Of a DNA stretch of 64,000 bases, positions 12,081 to 23,049 are shown in pieces (within the stretch, counting starts at the first letter, position 1; the number at the start of each line of letters is the position of its first letter). The position numbers and the translations under genes were made by a program. Source of the DNA: Brasenia schreberi (taxonomy: Eukaryota; Streptophyta; Magnoliopsida; Nymphaeales; Cabombaceae); the NCBI GenBank assembly GCA_036023115.1, contig JAYKKT010000077.1, forward strand, positions 248,001 to 312,000, in the 5' to 3' direction. Under the pieces are notes generated by a model, which saw only the letters and a program-made list of their open reading frames with translations, was not told the DNA's origin and did no database searches.

Positions 12081-12096
12081 CAATGGCACCACCATC
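11748..12096. repeat. ~169-bp tandem duplication carrying long (CT)n tracts
   Basis: The unit AGATCATGGACGG...GGCATCCAAC-(CT)n-TCCAATGGCACCACCAT occurs twice, starting at 11748 and 11917. The non-repetitive parts are almost identical. The CT tracts (about 11815-11898 and 11985-12078) differ in length, as expected from slippage after duplication. Confidence 0.95.
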
Positions 12097-12444
12097 GGTC
12101 ATTTCAAGTAACTTGTCTCCCTTGCCATCTATTTCCCTTGATTAGTAAGCTTTTTGATTTCTTCGGGAAAAGATAGACGGTGAAGATTAGGGCATTTGAG
12201 GTTATTTAGGATTTCACTTGTGAGAATCATGTTTATTGTGTTGTTTATTAATCAGAATATAGTATTTCCTTATTGTACAACAGAAATTTGGGTCTTTGTT
12301 TCATCTTAAGTATGACTGTGATTGATTCTCTGTGTTAATTTTGTTTCTATTTTTGCTTTGAATTTGTTATCTATATTTTATTCTTGTATTTAAAATTCCG
12401 TGTGTTTAGATCCTTTTCACCTTATAAGTGCCTCAAATAGCACC

Positions 12445-12680
12445 GTGAATGTCTCTAAATGTTCTCAATCCTCAAGAAAGGCCTCGATAAGTCGAGGACT
12501 TTTGACAATAAACTGTGATAATGGTAGAGAATCTGTTATTTAATTCACAGGTAAATTTTTCTGTGAATGTCTCTAAATGTTCTCAATCCTCAAGAAAGGC
12601 CTCGATAAGTCGAGGACTTTTGACAATAAACTGTGATAATGGTAGAGAATCTGTTATTTAATCAACAGGTAAAATTTTCT
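12445..12680. repeat. 118-bp tandem duplication
   Basis: Two head-to-tail copies start at 12445 and 12563 with GTGAATGTCTCTAAATG, and each ends near CACAGGTAAA/CAACAGGTAAA. They differ at only a few bases, so the duplication is young. No gene is recognised. Confidence 0.95.
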
Positions 12681-13541
12681 GTTACAATACACTTATCTTT
12701 ACTTATTGCAATGAGGGATGATGTATGGCCTGAAAACTAATTTTTATAGTTTTTCTGATTCATGTTTTATACATTAGAAACTTCCGAGTTTTGCCTGAAA
12801 TGAACTTTATAAGCACATCTTTCAGTAAAGAATATATATATATATATATATATGACTGACAACTCATTAAGATGGAAGCCAGCGTATATAATCATGGGAG
12901 GAATCATTGAACACTTTCCTTTTATGGGAGAATGTTGGACTTAATGAAAAGGTGATCAAACACTAATTATTAAGTTTGTGAAGTCTTATTAAGCAAAGGA
13001 CCAAAGAAGACCAGTGAGATGGTCTGATTATGTGTAGGTAGATAAATTAAAAATGGATTTGAAAGGGCCCCATAAGATTTGGATAGCCCATGGACTGGTG
13101 TATTTGACTAAGTTTGACTCACTTGATCTTTGACTGGGCTCAATTAATCCTATTTAAAGAACTTGACCTTAGAATTCATATGACACAAAATCTCGAAGGT
13201 TCAGTTGAAAGGCCGGATGGTCCCTCTAAGTCTTACTTCATAATTTAATTGGTTATCTACAATTAATATGAAGTGCATCAAACGAATTCAAGGTGCATCG
13301 CCCAAGACTTGGTTCAAGTCCGATGGAGGGCATCCCAGCTTATGATCATTCAAATGAAAGGTTAATTTAGCGATTGTTCGTGGCAAGTGAGAACCAGCCA
13401 ACCTAGGTGTAACAATATGGTTTAATCCAAGTCAAAGAGGGTTTAGAAAATTCTAATTCTTGTTGGAAAAAATAGATCTTTCCTATGGATCATCCTTTTA
13501 TTGGATTTTCCAATCATAAAGACGAAAATGAAAGGTTGTAT
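12681..13541. other. intergenic, nothing recognised
   Basis: Contains a short TA microsatellite at about 12834-12854 and no coding similarity. Confidence 0.45.
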
Positions 13542-15841
13542 ACAACAACAACAACTACTAAGCCTTTTCTCGTACTAAGACGGGGTTGGCTACATGGATT
13601 CTTTCTTTCTAGAGAAACCTATCATGTGTCATGTTAGCGGTTAACTCACAATAAGCTAGATCATTCTTTATTGTTTTTTTCCAACACTTTTGTGGTCGTC
13701 CTCTACCTCTTTTAATACTTTCCAAATTTAGTTTTTTATACATTCTTACCGATTCTTCTTTTGATTCCTTTCTATATGTTTAAACCATCTTAAACGATAT
13801 TCTCTCATTTTATCCCTTACTGGTGTCACTCTCAATTTGTTTCTAATAACCTCACTATGTATACGATCTTTTCTTGTATGACAACTCATCCATCTCAGCA
13901 TCTTCGTTTCTGTCCGACATCTTTTGTGCATGTTGATAATTAACTGCCCAACACTCAGAACCATAAAACATGGCAAGTCTAATTGTTGCTCTATAATATT
14001 TAACTATTAACTTTAATGGTATCTTCTTATCACAAAGAATACTTGATGCTCCTCTCCATTTTAACCAACCAGCATTAATTTTATGCGTAACATCTCCATC
14101 AATTCTTCCATCACTCTAAAAAAATTGACTCTAGGTATTTAAAACTTTCCTTTTGGGGGATACAATGTCTGCCAATTTTAATTTCTATGTCCTCTGAAGT
14201 AACCAAATGATCAAACTTACATTCCATATATTCCGTTCTTGTTCTACTAAGTCGGATGCCTTTGCTTTCTAATGTTTCTCTCCATAGTTCCAATTTTCTA
14301 TTAACTTTTCCTTCGATTCCTCCACTAACACAATGTCATCTTGAATATATTTTGTTAACTCATCAATCACCATTATAAATAAGTATGGACTTAAAGTTGA
14401 TCCTTGATGTAACCCAATATTAACTTCAAAGAAGTCTGTCATTCCTTCATTAATCCTCACACATGTTTTTACCGTATATGTCTCTTATAAAGTTAATGTA
14501 TGTCAATGGGATACCTCTTTTTTTTAAGGTTCTCTAAAGCACCTCCCTCGGTACCCTATCAGAAGCTTTTTCTAGATCAATAAATATCATGTGAAGGTCT
14601 TTCTTTTCTGCTTTAAAATGTTTAATAAGACGTCTCAAAAGGTGAATCTCTTCAACAGTAGATCTGCCTGGCATGAATCCAAATTGGTTCTCTGTTATAC
14701 TAGATAACTGTCTTAACCTACGTTCGATAATTCTTTTCCACAATTTCATAGTATGGCTCATTAACTTGATACCTCGATAATTTTCACAATTTTTAATGTG
14801 TCTCTTATTCTTATATATGGGTATAACTCACTCTCCATTCCTTGGACATCTTTTGGTTTCTCTATATTTCATTAAATAGTCTTGTGAACCAAGTGATTCC
14901 TATTTCTCCTAGTATTTTCTAAACTTTTATAGGAATATTGTCTGGTCCTACCGATCTGATTTGGCTAACCCTCCTAAGTTAATAATAACATCTTTATTTT
15001 CAATAAAAAGTTTATAAAAATAATTTTTCCATCTATTTCTTATATAATCATTTGTTACTAAATTTTTTTTATCCTCATCTTTGATGCATCTAACAAAATT
15101 AAGATCTTTAGTTTTTTTATCTCTATCCCTAACTATCCTAAAAATATTTCTCTCACCCTCTTTTGAGTTGAGTTTTTTTATATAATACTCTCAAATTTTA
15201 GCTTTTGCTTCAATGACAGCCTTTTTCGCTTCCTTCTTTGCTTTCTTATAAGCCTCTAAAGTTTCACTAGTTTTCTTAACATAATGTAATTTGTAACATA
15301 TCATCTTTGCCTTGATTTTATTTTGCACTACTTTACTCCACCACCAAGCTTCTTTTTGTACCATTACACCTCCCTTAGATTTACCTACCACATCTTTCAC
15401 CACTTTCTTAATATGTATAGCCATATTGTTCCACATATCACAAGGTGTACCAACATAATTCCAAGTATCTCTTTGAAAGACTTTCCGTTTAAATATATCT
15501 TCTTTCTCGCTTTTGAGGTTCAACCATTTAGTTTGGATAGCTCAATGCACTCTTTTCTTCTTCATCTATTTTTTAATTTGTAAATCCATAACTAAAAATC
15601 GATGTTAGGTGGTTAAGCTTTCTCCTGGAATTACCTTACAATCTTTACAACATGCTCTATCTTTTTTTCTATAAATAAAGTAATCAATTTGTGTTTGTGA
15701 TAAGCCACTCTTATAAGTAATTAAATGTTCATCTCGTTTTTTGAAGATTGTATTGAGTATAAAGAGATCAAGTGTCATACCAAAATTTAAAATCTTCCTA
15801 CCTTCCTCATTTATATCCCCAAAACCAAAGTTTCCATGAAT
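13542..15841 (-). mobile_element. RTE-clade LINE (copy B), 3' part (RT and 3' end)
   Basis: The CAA-repeat 3' tail is at 13543-13555. C-terminal coding pieces are at 13976-13746 and RT pieces at 14761-14111. A linker region at 15523-15191 leads into an endonuclease part at 15895-15605. RT motifs [11 protein letters not shown] and IFIDLEKASDRVPREVL are visible. The catalytic LFADD block is destroyed: relative to copy C there is an in-frame 30-bp loss near 14337, leaving IQDDIVLVEES, and the lost segment is bounded by TCATCT direct repeats. The element resumes at 18487 after an LTR-type insertion. Confidence 0.93.
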
Positions 15842-17112
15842 ACTTTTGTAGATGTAAAATTTTATTCCGAAGTATATGTAGAGACTTAAAATCAAATTTA
15901 CAAACTACACCGTGCGTGAGCATGCCAGCTAGTTTACTTAAACTAGCAAAGATGATTTTTGACTTCAACAATGATTATGAGTAAGTGAATTCTTTTCGAC
16001 TTAGGCCTTCTTCAACCGACACTCAAGGGTCAGCCTAGACGCTTTAAGGATTTTTTTAGGTCTGGTGAATTTTCAAAATCCACTTTCAAATCCCAATGAT
16101 TTAACCAAACTTGTGAACCTAGGTATTCAAAGGAAATATTTCAAAGTTCTGAAAAATAGAAACTGTTTATGTTTTCAGAGACTTATTTCTGGAATTTTCT
16201 CAATAGCTTTTGAATTTCCAAAAATCTTAAAAATTTTATACGCAAAAGAAGCTGATATGGAGATTGAATAACTATTTTTATTCTAATTTTTGGTGTTGTG
16301 GATGTGCATAATTAAATCAAACAATAACTCTTACTCAGACATTCAGAACAGATCTTTGAAAGAAATATAGAGGTTTAGAAAAACAGTTGTATCTCGGTGC
16401 ACAGACCTTTGATTTCTATGAACTTTGTCTTACTGGAAAGCTATGAATCTTAGCTTTCCAATGGGACCGTTTTAATAAATTTGGTTGCACGATCCTAAAA
16501 TTCTTAAAAGTGTTATTAAAAGTGGGTCTGTGTGTAGATTAAGTGTGCAAAGTTTTGGAGCATTCGGAGCAGAGAGAAAGGGATTAAAAATCAAGCATAT
16601 GATATATGCAAGATGGAGAAAATGGGTTTTTCGAGTTTACAACATACATGAATGCATTTTGTCCGAATTTAAAAGACAATGCAGAACAATTAAAATATAA
16701 ATGACTGAAGGAAATGAAGGAAAATATGATTATATCTTAAACATAGAGAGAATTAGGAGATATAAGAGCTTACAATGTATACTTGGGTAGAAGAAACCAA
16801 AAATCAAACGCATAATATGCATCTAATGAACATAAAAAGAAATTGGCCAGCATAATCCTTAACTATTACATCAATAATTGAGTCAGTTGCTCCTTAATTA
16901 CAACCCCTTTTGAATTGAATGAAAGTAAAGAAGAGATAAAATCAAAATAGAGGAGAAAAATTGACCTTGATCGTGGCACTCTTAGCGAATTGATGAAGAC
17001 GATTTGAAGGAGGCAGCACCTTCTCCCTTCTCTCTCTCTCTCTCTCTTTCTCTCCCTCTCTTGCTGTAGGATTTCCTCTCTTTCCTCACCTCTCTTCAAT
17101 CTCTTCCAAGAT

Positions 17113-17124
17113 CCCCTTTTATAG
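17113..17124 (-). promoter_or_regulatory. TATA box of the solo LTR
   Basis: Minus-strand CTATAAAAGGGG is followed downstream by a purine-rich GAGAG tract (17065-17030). The position is plausible for the U3/R border of a long LTR. Confidence 0.55.
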
Positions 17125-17935
17125 ATTTCAAGAGGGGCCTCTAGGGCCTTCCATGATTTTGGACTTTGGGCCACTTCACTCCAATCCGATCCAATAGATA
17201 GCTCATTGCTGCACATGGGTGCATGTGGGGTAGGAGGGTGGTCCCCTCTTGGTCCATGTAGGCTTGGTGCAACTCACATGGTCCAAGCTTTCATTTGAGT
17301 AAGGCTTGGAGTAGTCGAGTCACTCTAGCCCAAATCCTTTCCTTGGTCCAGCCACTCTAGCCAATGTGCTTGTTTGGCTCGGTCTTGGTGTCTTGACTTC
17401 ACCCTTTTGGTTGGCCTTAGCCCATCATACTTCATATCTTGGCTTGATTCTGGTATGGTCATTCACTTTGGCTCTACTTTGATCGATCTCAAGTCTTAAT
17501 CGAGCTATCTTGTTGTGCCTTAGTCATAGGGTGTTCTTGACTTTGCCTTTATGCATCCACTTGAGTTTGAACTTATTTGAATTTGAATTGAACATCCCTT
17601 TGAGTTGAATTTGGATCGAACTTGGTTTGGGTTGAGACCTGCAGGTGTTGGAATTATGCTTCTTCAAACTGCATTTATTTTGGGTGATCATCTGCTCTCA
17701 TCTTAACCTTCAGAAATTCTGTTTTGATTGATTATCTTTTCAATTAAGATTTATGGTTTCAAATATTTTATTTTTTATTATTTAAAACCATTTCATTTGA
17801 GATATATTTGAAAACATCAAGTTTTAACAAAATCTTCAAATATTCTTTTTTGAAAACAATCGAGTCTCATTCTCACTATTTGTTTATATGGGTGACTTGC
17901 TTTCGCTCCGTGAGTTAATCTTTACTGTTTCAACC

Positions 17936-18066
17936 GCTTTAACCCTTTGTTGGGTGTAGGGTGTCGAACTAGTTTAACCCTTTTGATGGGTGTAGGGTGT
18001 CGAACTAGTTTAACCCTTTTGATGGGTGTAGGGTCTCGAACCACTTTAACCCTTTGTAGGGTCTTG
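17936..18066. repeat. 36-bp tandem repeat in solo LTR
   Basis: Three 36-bp units (17936, 17972, 18008) and a partial fourth at 18044 share TTTAACCCTTTTGATGGG and TGTAGGGTGTCGAACTA. An open frame across them (PTPIKRVKLVRH repeats) is a by-product of the period being a multiple of three. Confidence 0.95.
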
Positions 18067-18486
18067 GTTTGGTTTGGATTGATTTGGTTTTGAATTTCAA
18101 AGGTTTTTGTAAATTTGACATTTTGCAAACATTTTATAGGTTTAGTTCCCAATGTCTCATTTTCACCTATTTTTTTATGAAAAATGGTTTGAAATCATCA
18201 TTTCTTTAAAGGCAGTCATTTGAAAAGTAGAATCCTGCCCATTTGGCCTTGAGGGCGAAGTAATCACTTTTTTGAATTTTTGTCAAAATTAGATTTTTTT
18301 CCTAAAGAGATGTAATATAGCATTATTTTGAGGTTGGTACAAAATTTTGGTGCGGAACTGAGTTCATTTAAGATGTCTTTATTTGAAAAACCTTTAAAAG
18401 ACCTAAAACTACAATTTTTATTTGAAAAAGGTAAAAATTTTAAAAGATTAAAAAAATTTATTTTAAATTTTTTTTGGGTGTTTACA

Positions 18487-19345
18487 ACCTTGATATCCTA
18501 ATGCCTCTTTACCGACATGTCCATTTAAATCTCCTCCTAAACAAATCATCTCCCTTTGTGAAATCTTTTGAAACACCTTATTTAACTCTTCCCAAAAAAA
18601 CTGTCTTTATACTATCTTCTAGTCCTACTTGGGGTGCGTAAGCACAAACTATATTCAAAACCTCTGCTTCTAACACTAATTTCAACGTCATGATTCGGTC
18701 ACCATATCGTTGTATGTCTACTACACTATCCTTTAAATCTTTATTTATGATAATACTAACTCCGTTTTGAGCCTTTTCTTTACCTCAACACTATAATTTA
18801 AAACTTGTATCCTCTATCTCCTTTTCTTTTTTTCCAACCCACTTTGTCTCTTGTAAACATAGAATATGAATCTTTCTCCGAATCATAGTATTTATCACCT
18901 CCATTATCTTACCAGATAATGTTCTGATATTCTAAGAACCAATACGAATCTTATTATCTAAGACTAGCTTCATTATCCCCCGCATCTATCCATATTGAAA
19001 ATGCGGAGACCCTCTCTATAAATTATTCATCACATTCGGGCGACAATGTAGCAGGACTAACTTTTTTACCCACACCCATCCATGATGTGGGAACCCTCTC
19101 TTCAATTGATTCACTACATCCGGGCGAAAATATAGTGGCCCTTGCTTACTTTTCACTGCATTTGAGCTCTGCAGTGCGTCACTAGGCGGTGACGCCCCAA
19201 AGCAATGCTCATAATTTGTGTAATCTGTGGTATAAAAATCCGACAAAGTTTTACGTTAGCTGTCGAAAGCCTAACACAACCCTCCTCCTTTATTCGGGCT
19301 TGAGACCAGCAATGTAAGGGATCAGGCGGAGTTAAGCATGACAAA
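18487..19345 (-). mobile_element. RTE-clade LINE (copy B), 5' part
   Basis: Continuation of copy B: the endonuclease start (GSWNI-type region, KWVGK and related text) lies at ~18940-18500. A 5' leader to about 19345 includes two related units, each ending in CAC/TACATYCGGGCG (near 19030 and 19120). Excluding the LTR insertion, copy B is about 3.15 kb, the usual full length for RTE elements. Confidence 0.85.
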
Positions 19346-22300
19346 CTTGTTAATTTTATGTGCCTCTCCTCTTGTATTGTAAGAGAAATTTCTCAACAAT
19401 TAAAAGTTCTTTCTCCTCTCTTTTTTTGGTGTGCTTGTGAAGTGTTCAATCAAGGAAGAGGCGTTCATATAATAGTAATTGGTTCTATAGGTTTCATACT
19501 CTTATTCCTTAGATCAGATTAGAAATCACCTTAGGTCTCTAGCTTAATATATATTGTGTTGATACTTGCATTCATCTTAATCAGCACATTAATTGCATGT
19601 TAGAATATTAGTTATTCATTGTATCTTAGTTAGTCGCATTAGTTATCATCAACTACATATTAGTTATCCATGTTAGTTATGAACATCTTAGCTTAGTTAA
19701 TCTGTCGCACATTAGAAAAGTTTTTTTCATATATTAATCATCCATACTAGATTACCCGCATCTATCTGTCATTCTACTTAATTGCATAATTCGTGTGCAT
19801 GTTAGACATTTGATTTATTGAGAACGTCATCATCCACTGCATAATGCTTTATTTATTAGCTTCTTATTTCAGACCTTTCATATTAGTTAATCATTAGTTC
19901 CATTGCATAACTCTTTTGCATACCAATTAGTGGTAACACATTAATCTGTCCATACTAGTTATTAGATGTTTCTTTAATTGCATCATCAGATTTCGTCACC
20001 CATAATGTTGGGGCATCTCCTCTTAGCAATGAGAGCTTGAATGTAACGAAAATTAAACAAGGGCCTCTATATCTTAAAGAAAGTTTTTTATTATTGATTT
20101 TTATTTTAACGCCTATGCAAAAAAGGAGCAAGGGCCCTTTTCTTAAGACACTGTGGATGGGCATGAATCTCGTTAGATTACTACTCAAAAGTGGTTAAAA
20201 TTTACAAAAAAGGTCTCCATATTTTAGATGGACGGATGTAAGAGGCAAGGAAGATAGTAATAGATAATAAGATCTGTATTGATAGTCTGTAAAGAAAGGT
20301 TTCCATCAACTAATAAGCTAATTATAAACATCTATTTTTCATTAGCTAATTATAAACATGTATTGATAATAAGATCTGTATTGATAATAAGATCTGTATT
20401 TACAAAAAAGGTCTCCATCAACTAATAAGCTAATTATAAACATCTATTTTTTTAAATGATTGTAAAGAAAGGTTTTAATTAAGGGGGAATGCCATAAAAG
20501 CAATCGCAACATAACAAAGGTCTTCTCAAAAGGCCTAAAACTTATCCAATAAAGATAGTCTGTAAAGAATTTAAGATTTTCCATTTCATTACATTTGCGC
20601 AAAACACATTACATAAGCCACAAAAAAAATACTCGGAGTGAAAGCAACCGAGCAGTAATCACATATTGCAAAAAAACCCATATTACAAGGTTACAAGACA
20701 AGTGATATATCAATCAGTACATCATTATGGGATTCAAACAGGAGATGGAAAAAGCATAAGGAAGAAAATTATAACATTCTTCTATAATCAGATTTGGCAC
20801 TTATTGAAAGAATCAACCCGTGAAGTAGCTGATCACCGCCATTATACTGATACGAGGGATCGCAGACCCTCTACAAGGAACAAGCTTACTTTGCAAGGGC
20901 CAAAACTTGAAGAACCAACAAGGAGGAACAAGATTCAGCCTGCACAAAATGGAAAAAAAGTACTCCAAGAAATGGTGCAAAACCTGCACCCAAGGTATTT
21001 TCCACCAACTCCAAAGGACAAAAACCAGAAATCACACATAGCCTACAAAATGAAAGACAAGCACACGATGCCAAGAAACAGCTGAATCAAATCAGTTAAA
21101 AGCCAAGAGAAGATCTATTTCATCCAAAGGGGCTGGAAATATGCAATGGAAGTCAACAATTAGCAGATATTCATTAAGCGCATCCCCTGTAAAAGAGAAG
21201 CAAAGAAGAAGGAGCCTAGAAGCCCGTTCATCTCTCTCCCTCTGTATCTCTTTGTGTGTGTGAAGGCGTGCATGTGACTATCGGCCTCACGGCCGCCCCT
21301 AGACCAATCCAACCATCCGATCGATACCTCGGCCACCTAACCACTCTCTGAACTCCACCGATTTCCCTTACTCTCTACCTACACCGTCATTATCCTGAAT
21401 CCCTACCACCCGAATATAACCACTCTGCTACCATCTTCCCCAGCCATTCACCCGTCTGTAACCCCCAAAATCGCCACAACCACCACACCCAACAGTTGTC
21501 GAACTCCTCCTTCTGCCGCCTAAACATCCCCATTCGCCCTACAATTTCTGCCATCAACAACCCTCAACCGACAAACCACCACCGTAGCCGCCCACGATCG
21601 GCTTTTTCCTCTCGGTTGGGCAACGTATCGCCAGCAAAAACCAAAAACAAAAAGAGAAGAAACCCAAAAAGAAAAGGGAACTTACCTCCATCATCTCCCC
21701 GCCGTTCGCCACTCCCCAACCACCATCAAAGCCGCCGATTCCACCCGTGACCTTCGAAACTTCGTAGCCCGCAACCGTCGTCCTCGCCGCCTCGCCTTCC
21801 AACCTACGAGTGATTCCCAATCACCAACAGAATTCATCAATACTCCCTCGCACCCACGGCCACCGCCACCCTGAACCATCAACCAGCCGCAATAGCCAGC
21901 GGCCCTCCGCCTTGCTCTCTCTTTCATCTCCCACTCTCTCGTTGTGAATGCCATGGCCCCCCTCTTCACGAGAGATCGAACCGGATTGGGTCACTTCAGT
22001 TAGACCTGATTCGATTGCATTACCCATTTCTAAGCCTTTGTTCAAACCGACCCCTTTTCGCTCGGATCCAACCCAGCTTAGGATTGAGTCGGATACCCGA
22101 AGGCCCACCTACTTTGATCCGAGTGGTCTCAAGCCCAAATTCCATTTCATTGGTCGAATGAAATCCAAATCTCCCCTTTACCCAAACTAAATCCATTCCA
22201 AATCAGATCCTATTCGAATTAAAATTCGGTATTAAGTCGAACCCAATTGAAATCGACTGAACCCAAATTCCAATCTATTTTGAGGTCCATAACCCAAAAT

Positions 22301-23049
22301 TGGATCCAATTTGATCTCTTTACTTAAACCCCCTCCCCTTTTTCAAATTTGATCTAGTTGAACTCGATCCAATCCCAACTCAAACTAAGCTAAATCCCTT
22401 TCTAAATCCGAACCCAATCAATTCCACCCACTCTTAATCCAAAATTCACCTCTCTTAGTTTGGCGGCAAGTCACATGTGAAGCTCACCTAATGTAAGGAA
22501 TTCATATTTATTCAAACAAGAATTTTTGGTAACACAAAAGATCAATCCTTACTTGATAAACCAAGAAGAATTTCTCCGAAAAGAATTTAAACAACCAAGA
22601 TCACCCAAAAGAGAGCATTAGAAAGTATTTCCCTTTTCGAGTTATATTTCCTAACTTTCTCATCTTTTCCTTTTAAGAGGATCATATTGCAGTTTGAGGT
22701 TCTTCGGAACCAAAATTCTCTTGCAGTTCTTTTTTGGCATATCATATGGGACCCCGATGTGTTTACCTTGTTTAGTTTGAATCAAAATTTTCTTTCATTT
22801 GGTGAATCTTAGTGGGTATTTTCATACACGATGGACGTAGTATAGAGTACTATTATTTACCTCACACACTCACAAATACACTTGTGCACTCATACACACA
22901 AAATTTTCTCCTGTTTACTTGTATAACACTTACGCACCCATTCACTTAAACCAAGATTAGTGTAAATTCTTCTTAATTCAATATTACTTTTAGTAATCAC
23001 TACAATACCTGGTCTACGGATAAAGTGGCATCCTTATATCATAATTCCC
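19346..23049. other. no gene recognised; mixed AT-rich and GC-rich intergenic DNA
   Basis: 20265-20455 holds short direct repeats of AAGATCTGTATTGATA and CATCAACTAATAAGCTAA. 21180-22100 is GC-richer, with CCG/CAC-rich text and overlapping open frames on both strands that match no family. 22160-22450 is rich in AATCC/AACCCAA words. The GC-rich part could be a long LTR of the adjacent gypsy element, but I found no matching partner. Confidence 0.4.
20265..20455. repeat. short interspersed direct repeats
   Basis: AATAAGATCTGTATTGATA-type and AACTAATAAGCTAATTATAA-type words recur two to three times each, with partly scrambled order. This suggests repeated slippage or small duplications. Confidence 0.75.

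Larger units (their letters stand above)
15847..18486 (-). mobile_element. solo-LTR-like insertion (2.64 kb) inside LINE copy B
   Basis: The block interrupts LINE B at a point where copies A and C are continuous (GAATCCCTTGATATCC). Its ends are TG...CA (TGTAGATG... and ...TTTACA), and the flanks are a 5-bp target duplication with one change, ACTTT at 15842-15846 and ACCTT at 18487-18491. The reverse complement begins TGTAAACACCC. A TATA box, CTATAAAAGGGG, lies on the minus strand at 17124-17113. No gag-pol or internal LTR pair is seen, so a solo LTR in minus orientation is the simplest reading. A large non-autonomous element is possible. Confidence 0.75.

Noticed and set aside
17936..18066. 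Regular 36-bp repeats as a CRISPR-like array
   Set aside because: The units are directly adjacent with no spacers, in a plant nuclear LTR context.
17922..18152. Repetitive protein with PTPIKRVKLVRH repeats
   Set aside because: The repeat comes from the 36-bp DNA tandem array inside a solo-LTR-like block.
20666..21085. 139-codon plus-strand open frame
   Set aside because: It has a basic, low-information composition and no recognisable motif. The minus strand is also partly open, and there is no leader or splice context.
21496..22190. Overlapping open frames on both strands in GC-rich DNA
   Set aside because: Several frames are open at once, as expected from composition. The encoded text is Pro/Ser/Arg-rich and resembles no family.
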